Source: Neospora caninum Liverpool (taxonomy: Eukaryota > Apicomplexa > Conoidasida > Eucoccidiorida > Sarcocystidae). From it: 64,000 bases of DNA. Both the position numbers and the translations under genes were made by a program. Below the pieces are notes generated by a model. It was not told the origin of the DNA and made no database searches. It saw nothing but the letters and a program-made list of their open reading frames with translations. The stretch covers positions 2,542,001-2,606,000 of the forward strand of contig NC_018398.1 in the NCBI RefSeq assembly GCF_000208865.1, read 5' to 3'. This document shows, one piece after another, positions 45,316 through 56,021 of this stretch (position 1 is its first letter; every line of letters begins with the position of its first letter).

Positions 45316-46878
45316 ATGGCTCCTCCACTGGCGGAGCAGGACTGCTTGCCCCGGGGCTCGGGGAGAGGCTGCCTTTCGGGCGACAGCGAAGCGACGCCTT
45401 CCCCGCAGTTTTCTCTGGAAAATCCTCACCTTTTGACGGCAGTGTGTCAGGTACTAAAGCGCATCGACAAACAAGGCACGGGGTTGACGACTGCGGAGAG
45501 ATTCAACGCAGCTTTGTCGGACATGGGAGTGAAGTACGGGACTCCAGAGGCGGATATGATTATGCGCTACTGCCAGGTGACCGACGACGGCTACGTGATT
45601 TTCAAAGAGTTGATGCTGGCGACTCGGCCTTTCCCGAACGTTTTCGAAGACCACATCACAGAGAGTCTGGCCTCAGCCACGAACCGTGAACAGGATCGGC
45701 TGGTTCCGCTTCCGCGCCTCGCTTCCTGCCAGCGAGACGTCGCGCGCGACGGCGACGATTCGCTTGGTGTTGACTCCGAGCAGATGGGAGACGACGACCA
45801 CGGTGTATATACACCCGAGCTGACTGACGCGATCCGCCGACTCTATGCGCAGTGGGATCGGTCCTGTTTGCGCGACTGGCAGTTCAAGGAGGCCATTCAG
45901 CGCCTGGGGGTCTGCGTGACGCCCGAGTTCGAGAGACTGATTTCGACCTACGGCCCGAGCGGCAGCGTCGCCTTCTCGCAGGTCATGCAGACGTTGATGA
46001 TGGGCGACAGCGGCTTTCTCGCCTCTTGTTCCCTGAGACGGTCCCGAAGTCGCCATCCCGGAGACATTCCCCTGCCTCCCGTGGCGGACCGCATCCCGTT
46101 TTACGAACCGAGGAGAAACCCAGTGACCTGGTCGCCGCCGCAGCCGCTTCGCGGCGTGCCTGTCAATCCGCAAGACGTCCGACACCTTGCGCTCAACTTG
46201 CCTTTGGCGGCGGGGCTGCAGGGACGGAGCAGCAGCGAGAGAGGAGCGGCTGCCACGGACGGGGAGGACGCTTCTTCGCTCCCCGAGAAATTCCATTTTC
46301 TGAAGAAACTGGTGGCCCTCTATCTGGCCGACCGGCTGTCAGCTACGCAGTTGAGGAAAGAATTGGTTGAGGTGGATGTCCCGATCACGCAGGAGCTCGA
46401 CGCGCTGATCCGAGCCCACGAAGCAGACAACAGCGGTCAGTTCACTCCGTTTGCTGTCGCGGTTTTCCGGGCTGCAGAAGAGAGTGAAATCTATCGGAAG
46501 GAAATGAGAAAGGTTTCCGCAGGCGCGGACGCAGAGGCGCACGCAGCTCGGGAGACGCCGTACGTCGTGGTAGACAAACTCACGCAGGTAGGCGAGCTCG
46601 CGCACCGAGTCGCCGAGACCATTCCCACGCAAATCGACGAGGGAGATATCGAAGCCTCTGCGCAAGAATTGCGCGAAGCAGGAGTAAAGTATCCTTCGGA
46701 AACGGAGATGTACACCCGAGAGACGGCCAGCAAATTCGAAGATGACCCTAAAGGGATCTATGTGCCTTCGGACTACGGGGCTGCACAGCACGCGACCCTC
46801 GCCCTAGCCAACCGAGCAACCGCGCACCACGCATATTACGGCCACGGAAATATTATCACCTGGGGGAAAACGTATTGA
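45316..46878 (+). CDS. Protein with degenerate EF-hand-like units, 520 aa, intronless
   Basis: One frame runs from ATG 45316 to TGA at 46876. Three helix-loop-helix units are visible. The first is at about residues 39-100 (VLKRIDKQGTGLTTAERFNA, then VTDDGYVIFKELML). The second is at about 160-225 (LYAQWDRSCLRDWQFKEAI, then YGPSGSVAFSQVMQTL). The third is at about 325-390 (LYLADRLSATQLRKELVEVD, then HEADNSGQFTPFAVAV). Spacing and hydrophobic positions follow calmodulin-type EF hands, but the loops lack most of the acidic calcium ligands, so calcium binding is doubtful. A separate C-terminal segment ends YYGHGNIITWGKTY. The absence of introns is unusual beside its neighbours. A role in the cytoskeleton or the flagellated stage is only a guess. 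Confidence 0.85.
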   Translation: MAPPLAEQDCLPRGSGRGCLSGDSEATPSPQFSLENPHLLTAVCQVLKRIDKQGTGLTTAERFNAALSDMGVKYGTPEADMIMRYCQVTDDGYVIFKELMLATRPFPNVFEDHITESLASATNREQDRLVPLPRLASCQRDVARDGDDSLGVDSEQMGDDDHGVYTPELTDAIRRLYAQWDRSCLRDWQFKEAIQRLGVCVTPEFERLISTYGPSGSVAFSQVMQTLMMGDSGFLASCSLRRSRSRHPGDIPLPPVADRIPFYEPRRNPVTWSPPQPLRGVPVNPQDVRHLALNLPLAAGLQGRSSSERGAAATDGEDASSLPEKFHFLKKLVALYLADRLSATQLRKELVEVDVPITQELDALIRAHEADNSGQFTPFAVAVFRAAEESEIYRKEMRKVSAGADAEAHAARETPYVVVDKLTQVGELAHRVAETIPTQIDEGDIEASAQELREAGVKYPSETEMYTRETASKFEDDPKGIYVPSDYGAAQHATLALANRATAHHAYYGHGNIITWGKTY

Positions 46879-47846
46879 GTGCGACAGGCGCCTCGAGCTT
46901 CCCCCGAACGAAAGTTACAGTTCGACGACCGGGGCGTCGTCAAGGCCTGTGTGTTCGTTTACAGACGCACAAACTGGAGCTTGGCAGGAACCGCCAGCAA
47001 ACCGCGGCTTTGATATTTTTTGATTTGTGTCTGGTCTGGCCTAATCATGGCCTTTTTTGAGCAAAAAACCCAGACACTTATACGAACCTGCTTGGCAGAG
47101 GATCTCCTTTTTTCCACGAAGGACACCCGTCCACCCGCGATTCTGTCTGATTTCTCACGTCTTTTCCCGGGCTGGGGCGTTAAGCGGTCTCCAAATTTCC
47201 GGAGCACAGCGTAACGGCCACGCGGGAGGGCTGAACATACAAGGAACACCGAGTCTTCAGGGATCTAACGTGTGATCGTGTGTACTCACGCTGGATGTAC
47301 TATATGTGTTTTTCGAAAGATTTTGCCGATGTGTGTGTTTTGCTTTCGAAGAGTCGAGGGAGTTCGCACGAGTTTTGACTCAAGGAAGCATTTTCCGTTG
47401 ACCGCTCGGCAGCTTGCTACTGACCAGGGGAAAAAATATTGTGCGGAACCGGAGACATTTGTCGCTATTGATCAGTCCACGATATCTTTGGTTTCTGAAT
47501 GGTCTGAATCCACAACCTCCTCTGACTTCTATTTCTTCACACGATACGCGAGAGACTGGCTGTCCAATGGAGAAAAGTGTAGGGAAAGCTAGCCTCTCGA
47601 GATTATCGTGCATATTCCTACACTGGTAGACGAACCCGCCTTCCCCTTCATAGGCATACCTATCTCCGCAAGATATTCTTTCCAGGTTTACTGCTCTATT
47701 CTGTCGACGCGGGAAGCGGAAAGTCCTCAAGGCGGTTCATCCGTGAAAAGTGACTGATTCGAGGAAACGGCGAGAGATAACGCACGCAACATAATACTTC
47801 TATACATAAAAGTACAGTTGATGGGATTACAAGCACACATGCATGC

Positions 47847-47863
47847 ATATATATATATATATA
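47847..47863. repeat. (TA)n microsatellite
   Basis: About eight TA units, directly preceded by ACATGCATGCA. Confidence 0.95.
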
Positions 47864-48115
47864 CATCGCACATCGTTGCCAGGTTCGTTTCAACTAGGAA
47901 GCCCACGTCGTACGGGGACGGTGGCGAGAAGAGAAGGAACCCACCACCGTACCCCTGAAAAACGAACTGTCGCGATCACGGCGTGGAGGTTGTGAAAAGA
48001 TATCTCGTCCTAAACCCTGGAGTGGTCCCACTTTTCCCGCAGTATGTGTACACACCTGTTGTTCTCCTTTCTCTACTGCCACCCGACTGCGGCACATCTC
48101 CAGGCGCTATGCATG

Positions 48116-48135
48116 TATATATATATATATATATA
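48116..48135. repeat. (TA)n microsatellite
   Basis: About ten TA units, directly preceded by GCATG. Confidence 0.95.
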
Positions 48136-49630
48136 CTTTTACATGGAAACATACATTGAAAGATATCGTTTTAAGCATAAAGAAACGCGTCTGACTGCAT
48201 CCCATTCTGGCGATAATTATCTCACGCCAAACCCTCGGTCCTTCCCCCCCCGCGTTTGACGCAGCGCCTTCGCAACTGACGGGCGGTTGGCGCCCTTGGG
48301 CAATGTTGTTCCGGCGATTTCGTGGTCGTGAACGAAAGAGACGGAAATGCAGGGGGGAGTGTTTTATGCGTGTGTTTCGGAGACACCCACGATGAAAACT
48401 AACCCCCGAAGATGTGTTGCTTTCGATGTTTCACTCTTTGGTGTTTTTTTTGTTCTGCGCCTTTCCGCCGCCCAACCCCCTCTTTGTAGAGAGGCCTTTT
48501 CCCCTTGTGTCCTACGCTTTTCCTCACTCCGACAAAGATTCCCAGAGAGAGAAAAGCGTCACTGCGCAGGTTCCTGAACTTTTATTCCCGTGAAGGTAAA
48601 GTGTGTCTCTCGGTGAGGCGGTCCCCTGAGCACCGGGCGACCAGAGACCCAGTCCGAGAGAGAAAAGACCACCCAGAAGGAGCAAGCGAGACGCGAGAAT
48701 TTGACGGGAGAACAACAGCAGGAGTCGTGAGAAGAATCAGCCAGCGGGAGTGGCGAAGAACGGAGGACACGCAGAAAGACAGGAGAGGCGAGAGAGACAG
48801 GAGACTAAACCCTCGAGGGAAGAGCGAGAATCCGCAGAAAACGTTTTTTCTGCGGGTCACTCTGCCGAAAACGGCGGAGCTACCGGCTCTCCTCTCGGTC
48901 GCATGCGCCCGCGAAAATTCCCGCGCAGAGAAATCGCGCCTTTTTTGCGCAAGTTTGCATGTGGAAGGGTCCAGCTCGATTTTTTTGAGTTGAGTCCCCC
49001 AAGCCATCGTGTGGGGTCGAGGAAAAAGGCCTTTTCGGAATTAACATCCCTTTCCTCGTTAGGCGGTTCGCGGCCTTGCCTTCTTTTCCGTTTCTTTGCG
49101 TCTCCCCTGTCCTCGTCTTCTCCCAGCAAGGATTTCGGGAATCTCTCCTGCGTTCCCCAGTCAGGTTCGCCCTCCACAGCCACACTGGCCTTGCCTCTGG
49201 ATTCTTTCTTTTCTCCCTGCAAAACCCACCTTTTCCGCGGCCTCGCGAATGGCCCATCTCGGTTTTCTCGCCGGTTTCCTAGATACCGCCTGGCCGGGTA
49301 TTCCTGCTCAATTCGTCTGCTCTGCCTATCTTTCTTCAGGCAACAAGGCGATCTCGCCGCGCCGACTGCTACATTTTCCTTTGGGGTGAATCGCGTGCCT
49401 GAAACTGAACGTACACGGTTCGCCACGGAGCCGTCTCGCTCTGAGAAGAAACAGATCTCGGGAAAACCCAAGAGTTGTCAATCCGAAGCGGACACAGTCT
49501 CCGCTAATTCACAGACGTTCCGGTTCCTAGCGTCCGCTTTCGTTTCCTCAGCGCTGCTCATCTCGCCTCTTGCTCCACGCTCTTGCCTGTAGTCTCTGTG
49601 CGAGGCGACACACTTCAGCGCAGAGCCGCC

Positions 49631-51185
49631 ATGGGAACATCTCGACAGAGACAGAAGCCGGCGCGGCCAGGCTTCCCGTCCTCGCTGTCAGCCTTTGCCG
49701 AAGACGAGGAACTGAGTGAAGATGAACAGGCGTTGCTCCTGGCGAACTTCAGACGCAAGCTGGCGGGGCTGCACGGAGAGCCCGCCGCTGAGGAAGCTTC
49801 TGACGAGGAAGAAAAAATTGGAGACAAGAGACTCGCCGAGTTAGGGTACAAAAGACTTCCCCATGAACGGGTTCTAACCTCAGCAAGTGAGTCACTACGC
49901 TATCACCAGAAAAAGGAGGAGTTGCCGTTCGAGCATGCATCTCAAATCGAGATTGAGGAGTCTGTATCTCCCCATCTGGACGGAAACAAATGCTCCATAG
50001 CCTCAGACAGCTACGAATACATGCCATGTATACATATATATGTGTATATGTATGTGTGTATATATTTGTATGTATATGTACATCCACATGTGAATATGGA
50101 TATGTACAAGAGTTCGTATGTGTTTATGTGTGTGCGTCTCGCTTTAGTGAGAAGAAGGTAGCCGGTCTTCCGCGCGTTTCCGTAACCACCTCTTTCCATC
50201 AGAATGGTGGTGCGTTTGCCGCCTTTTGCGGCCAACGTATGTGCCTTTCCGTGTCTCGTCTCGTTCTCTTTGCAGATCAGAAAGCTGGGTTTGTGCCGGA
50301 GTCGCGAAACCACACGCGAGGCATGATCGCAGTCAACGACGTGGCAGGTAGGCTGGTCCCTCTGTTGGACCCGGAGAGGTATAAGGCCGTGGGCGCATCT
50401 GCAACTGGAGCACACGTGTCTCTTTCTCTCCATTTCTTCGCATTTCTCGAGGCATCCTCAAAACATCCTCGCTGAGTGGTCGGAGGCAAGACGCCTCTAG
50501 GTCGCCTGCCGTTCCGGTTCACCATCTTGCAAAGGCGAGCCGTCGCAACGCGCTGTAGTCTCGATCCCGGTGCCGCACATCGGGGAGAGAAAGGCCAGTT
50601 GTGAGGGCCTCGAATCGTTGTCGCCACAACCCCGAGACGTTTTCAGTCACCGATGCTTATAAACGGTTCCACATGTGATCTTGGCCCCGATATTACTCCT
50701 CGGGCGGTGACGCTGATCAAGCGTAGAAATCCAATTGTGCACATTCCTAAACGTGCTGGAGTGTGTATGTCTCTTCCAGCTGGAGTCTCATTCAGTAGCG
50801 CAGACACCCTGTCTCTGTTTAGTCAAAGAGGTCTACACGTACCCCCTCCCCCCCGGTGAGAGAGAGACACATGTTCCATGTGCGCGGCTGTTTTGTCTCC
50901 TGTCGTATCAACGCGACTGTAGGCTTGGAACAGAAACTGGAGGAAATACGGTATAAGCCGCCGGCGGGGATGCGGCGCGTGCCCTGGATCGAGACGCTCG
51001 CCGTCGTAGCCTCTCCTCAGGCTGAGGCCTCCACGACTGGAGCTGACGGCGAAGAGCCAGTCGGGAACGAGGAAAAGAAGACCCATCTGCCAGGCGCCAG
51101 TCAAGACCTCGCGAGAGAAAAATACTTGTAAGAAACGCGTTTCCGCAAACAGCCAAACACGCTGAGAGATTTCAACCTCCGACGC

Positions 51186-51223
<38 letters not shown>

Positions 51224-51937
51224 AGACGCATATATATAGGTGTATGTGTATATGTGTGTCAGCATGTCTTTCAACACGCGTACGCAGGGGAATGCCGCGT
51301 CTGTTGGTCGATCTCGCATCGTTTCTTTCTGTTCCTCGCTGTGTCACGCGTTCTTCCGCCCACGCCCCTGGGTCCAGACTGTATTCCGGCGTGTCTCAAG
51401 TTTTTTGCGGGTTTTCTCAGCATTTCGCTGACTACGGAGGCCGCGCGCGTGGGCTTGACTCGGCTTCGGCAGCTCCACCTCAAGTTCACTCGGCCGTCCG
51501 ACTTCCTCGCAGAGATGCTAAAAAGCGACAGTCACATGGCGCGTGTGCGCGAGCGTCTTGCCGCCGAGAAGGACCAGCTGGAGGACTTTGAGGAGAAGAA
51601 GCGAAAGAAGATGAACAAGAAGTTCCAGCGCCTCAGCGGGCATAAACTGGTTCGCGAACAAGAGGAGGCGCGTCGACGCAACGCCGAGCTCAAAGACATT
51701 GCGGCGTGGAAGAAAGATCGCGAGCAAAAGGCGAAGAGCTCACGCAGTGGAGACGGTTACCAGGACGCCGAGTCGGCCTTCGACGCGTGGGTCAAGAAGA
51801 AGGATCAGGACAGCCTCGAGGAGGAGCGGGCGCAGAGGCAACTGCGGAAGAAGCGCGCGAGAGGCGAGGTGGATGCAGACGCAAAGGGCAGCGGGAAGAA
51901 GCGGCAGAGAAGCAGATGGGGAAAGAAGAGGAAGTGA
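49631..51937 (+). CDS. EBP2: rRNA-processing protein EBP2, 349 aa, 4 exons
   Basis: The exons are 49631-49886, 50276-50347, 50923-51127 and 51421-51937; phases 1, 1 and 2 match and the total is 350 codons. The ATG sits in GCCGCCATGG, a strong start context. EBP2 is a nucleolar factor needed for 27S pre-rRNA processing and 60S subunit assembly. Family landmarks appear in order: an acidic N-terminus, RRVPWIETLAVVA, then an amphipathic stretch ARVGLTRLRQLHLKFTRP leading into the signature SDFLAEMLKSDSHMARVRER. After it come a lysine/glutamate-rich helix (EEKKRKKMNKKFQRL) and a basic tail ending KKRQRSRWGKKRK, a nuclear/nucleolar signal. The joins through short introns restore the family order exactly, which supports the model. 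Confidence 0.92.
51188..51216. repeat. (TA)n microsatellite
   Basis: About 14 TA units in the last intron of the EBP2 gene. Confidence 0.95.
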
Positions 51938-54407
51938 ACTTGGCAGGACCCGAGCGAAAAAAGACGCAACCGGACGGAGCGGAGAGCCAAGTGAACAGAG
52001 CCGGGCGGCGCGCGCATGACGGGATCCATGTGAGAGGTGGGGATACATGGCGCAAGGGCGTTTTCTGTGTTTCGTAAAGAAAACGCGCGAAAGAAACATG
52101 CGGAGGTGACGCGAAGACTCTTCTCACAGACACACTTGGGCGCGTCAAACTTGGACTCGGATTGACTGGCTCTTGCTTGCGCGCACTTACCGCGCGGGGT
52201 CGGGGCCCTCGACGTGCGAAAAACAGGCCAGACGGCAGGCGCTTCGTCTCCAATGTTTTGCGTGGAGAAGGTGCGCAGCGAAACGCCTCTGCTTTCGAGT
52301 TCGTCCCAAGGGAAATTCGCGAGTATGCGCAACGCGACCGCCTTCCGGGCGCGGGTGTTTTTGGCAGCAAGGTCCGAGGGGGGGTTAGGTTTGAGAGGGG
52401 GAGGGACTCGCCCTTGCGTCCAGGGGGTGCTAAAGGAGGCAGAGGAAACAGAGAAGGCGCGACGGAAGAGGCGGGCGAGAGGTCTAGACACACAGAGAGA
52501 CACAGGGGGGGTGTAGAGAGAAACCGATTCTGGAGGACCAAGTGGGGAGACAGATGGTATATGTGAAGACTAACCTTTCATGAAAGTCCACGCTTGCATT
52601 TGCCTAGTCATATCGAAGCAGCAAACGTAAGGAAAATGTCATTCCAAGGCCTGGGAAGCAGAACCTGTTCTGCAAGGCGCCTCGTTAATCTCTCGGTGTG
52701 TCCTGACACGTCAGCAGGCTTCAGCAAATAACTCAGTCAGGCGCTGGCAGTTGACCACTCCGAAGAAGCGAACGTTCTCTGCACATCAGTTACTTTTCTG
52801 ACAAGTCGAATCCGATAAGAAACACGCTCTTTCTGAAAAAAGGCCAGTGCGGTTCAGATAACACAAACAGGCCTCTCTCTGCTAGATCCTAAATATAAAC
52901 ATATATATATATATATATATATCTGTATGTAGAGAATACATTTTAAACGCACTTTGGAGACGCGTGTGTGGTAAGGATATAGAGGTGAACGCAGATTCGT
53001 GAACGTAAATATATAGAGACAGAGACAAGGCCGATACCGTGTTGCAGCGGGAAAGATTCATAGAGAGGTCGAGACATCTAGCCAGCTGCAGCGTAGATAG
53101 ATGTCCAGCCGATCGGATAGTGACTGGTGTGTGTGCCATGATCCCTTGGTCAAAATCTCCATTCGCACAGTCCTAGACGGGGCACACCTGTAAGGTGTAC
53201 AGTCAACGTATCGGATTGTGAGGAAAGCACGACACAGACAGGGAGGCGCTGTCAGTTTTGTGAGTTTTCGGTCTCTCGCGTGTGTTGGGTAGCTTCGCTC
53301 CTCTCCTGTTCCACTTCCCTCTGTTCTGTTTCTTTGCGTCACAGAGGCATTCACAGTCCAGGGTGTCTTCAGAGAAACGCAAATCTGAATGCGGAAGTGA
53401 AGCAGGAAGGGGGGACGGTCCGTCAGGAAAGCTCGCCAGGACGCGCATGCAAGCAAAAACTACGGCGGCCTCCCGGGCGCGCTGGAGAGAGTTTTTCCGC
53501 GCTTGGTTGGCAAGGCTGCTTTCCCGATTTCTCGGCGTTTTGCCGACTTCGCAGTGAAGCAAAAGAGAAGAGGATGTCTGGGCGCACTTTTCTCCTCGCA
53601 GTCGAGCTGAGAAAAAGACGGAACGTCCCGGAGGTGCCGGCTAACCGTCAAAGTTCTGGAAAGCAGCTTAGCTGAGACCCCGTCGCGCGCGCCTTCGCCC
53701 GTCTAGCGCCTTCCTCGGGGAAACGCGCGACCGTCGAGAAACGCGTTTTCCCCTTTTTCTTCCGCAAGTCCCGCAGAGTGCCCAATTTTCCGAGAGCCCC
53801 GCGCCTCTCCGCCTACCACCGCGCCTCTCCCGGTTTCTAGCTGCTGCGAGAGCGGTTCGAGCAGGAAACCCGCCGCCCGTTCGGTTTCGCAACGAAAAAG
53901 GTGTCTTGTTCGCGAGAGAACAGAGACTTTTTCTGTTTAAGTTGAACCGCAAAGCAGACGCGTGCTGCCTCGTGAAGTGACTCGAGTCCCAGGGTTCGAT
54001 CCTCTCGCTGTCTCGCACAGGAGCCTCCGTCTAGCGAGATGTGTATTCAAGAGAGTCGCGATCGACGTCGCACATGCATGTATACATGCGTGTTTCTTTG
54101 AGAGCTCTGCGCACACACTTCACTCCCTTTGCCTCCCGTGGTGACTGTGCGTCTCGCCCTCTGTTTTCTGTGCACGACGGTTCCGCTCCGGGAGGTTCCA
54201 CAGCCCCCCTCGGTCTTGCTGTCTTGCCTTCTCTTCTCCCGTGTTCGGTTGCCCCACTGTTTTCCTCTCCTCTCTTTCCCTCTGGCCCGTCGGACACCTT
54301 CTCAGACGTTCTCACCTCCTGTCTCTCTCCCGCCCCTCGTGTTGTTCCTCCCCCTCCCTTCCCCCTGTCCTTTTCCTTTCCTTTTTCCTGTCCCTCTTCC
54401 ATTCGCA
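51938..54407. other. Intergenic region, no gene seen; pyrimidine-rich leader at its right end
   Basis: The EBP2 3' region is GC-rich, then the sequence becomes AT-rich around a (TA)n tract at 52901-52922. About 54110-54407 is almost pure pyrimidine on the plus strand and is probably the 5' untranslated region of the dynamitin gene. The minus-strand frame at 54031-54789 is a shadow of that leader and exon 1. Confidence 0.6.
52901..52922. repeat. (TA)n microsatellite
   Basis: About 11 uninterrupted AT units. Confidence 0.95.
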
Positions 54408-55391
54408 ATGGCGGAGTCTGCAGAGTCTCCCGATACACCTCCGCGTTCAGCTCAGTCTGAGCGCCCGGCAAGCGCGCGGCATACCCCCCCAGCGGTGGCT
54501 GTTCTTCGCGCGTCCTCGTCAGAGGCCACGCGTCTAGGCAGTCCACCAGCTGGTCGCGCGGAGGAAACTGCGCCGGGACTTCCGACCGCGTCGCTCGGCC
54601 CGCTGGACAAGGAAGTCTACGAGTACATCCCCGACCCTGCTCTCTCGCTCGCTCCTCAAAACTCGCAGACTGAAGAGCTCTCCCGGTCCACCTCCCGCGC
54701 CTTCCGCGGGAGACGGAACGACGTCGACGACGACAGCATCGAGCCGAGCGTCGCGTTCGAGACGTTCCGAGGGAAAACCTACAAAACAACTCAGTTCAAT
54801 CAGGGATTCGCCAAACAGCCTGCCGCGAACGCGCGCAAGACGCGCGCATTCCGCGACTACGACGCCTCCCCTGAGGTCGAAGTCACGCGCGTCGGCTCGA
54901 AAGGACCCGGCGATGGCGTCAAGCAACTCGAATCGGTGCGTTGGGGAAAACCGAGGAGACGAGAAAGGCCAGCGATTCTGGGGCACGCCGCGGCGGCTTT
55001 GCGCCTAAGAAGACCCGAAAAAAACCCACAGACAGCTAAACACGGGTGGCTCTGACGCGCCTCAGAGGAACGCCCACGCTCTGCCTAGAGCGCGTTCGAG
55101 AGCTGTACATACACTCGTGCTTCTCTCGGGTTCTCCTTGCCCACTTAAGCGGAGCTGCGCAGCGGGCTTCTGACCATCCGCGCATTCGTGTAGACCTGTT
55201 TCGGCGCTCAATCAACTCGCTTCGGGATTTTGGGTGTGGAGCATTCCCGGACTCTCCCCTTGTCCACCTGTCCATGCACATATCTCTTTTTTCGAGTCTC
55301 GAGTTTGACAGTGCGCATGTGAATCCAGTGTACACAAAACTGCCTGATGAAACACAGAGGTGGACCTCAGATGCATATATATATGGATAAG

Positions 55392-55437
<46 letters not shown>

Positions 55438-55988
55438 TTTGTATATACATATATATAAGCATATGGTTAGTTTCAGGTGTATACAAGCGTTTTGTGTGCC
55501 TTGCTTGTACGTGTGCTTTTGGTTTCAGATGTCGATTTTTGAGCTGGGGAACACGTGCTTCGAGACGCCTCTGGGGCGGCTGCAGCGCCTGCGCATGGAA
55601 GTGGAGGAGATGCTGGACTTTGTTTCTTCGTTCATTGTCAGAGAAAACGTGGACGAGGCTAGCCTCGAGGACACAGAGAAGACAACCGACGGCGGCGCTG
55701 CGGGCTCTGGGTCGCGGACGATGTACACGCAGAAAATCCTGACGCCTGAGGAGAAGCAAACGCTGCTATTCGGTCGAGATCCGCTGTCACTCATGGGCGA
55801 ACTCGACTGCTTGCGCATGCAGGTGCGCGAGAACTCAATTTCAACACGCGAGGGATCTATCGAGGCCACAATCCACGGGTTCGAAGCCATCTCACATCTA
55901 CACAGAGAGACACAGGCACATGCGTGTGCGTCCTAAAGGGGATCAACCGCGCTGCAAGCCGCATGCTCATCTACCTAGATAGATAGAT

Positions 55989-56021
<33 letters not shown>

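Larger units (their letters stand above)
46879..49630. other. Intergenic region, no gene seen
   Basis: Both flanking genes are on the plus strand. (TA)n tracts lie at 47847-47863 and 48116-48135. The GC-rich part from about 48500 to 49630 is probably the promoter and leader of the EBP2 gene; open frames there are arginine/serine-rich and look spurious. Confidence 0.6.

Noticed and set aside
55367..55759. Minus-strand frame with repeated SIYLSIYL
   Set aside because: It is the translation of the (GATA)n microsatellite and the antisense of dynamitin exon 2.
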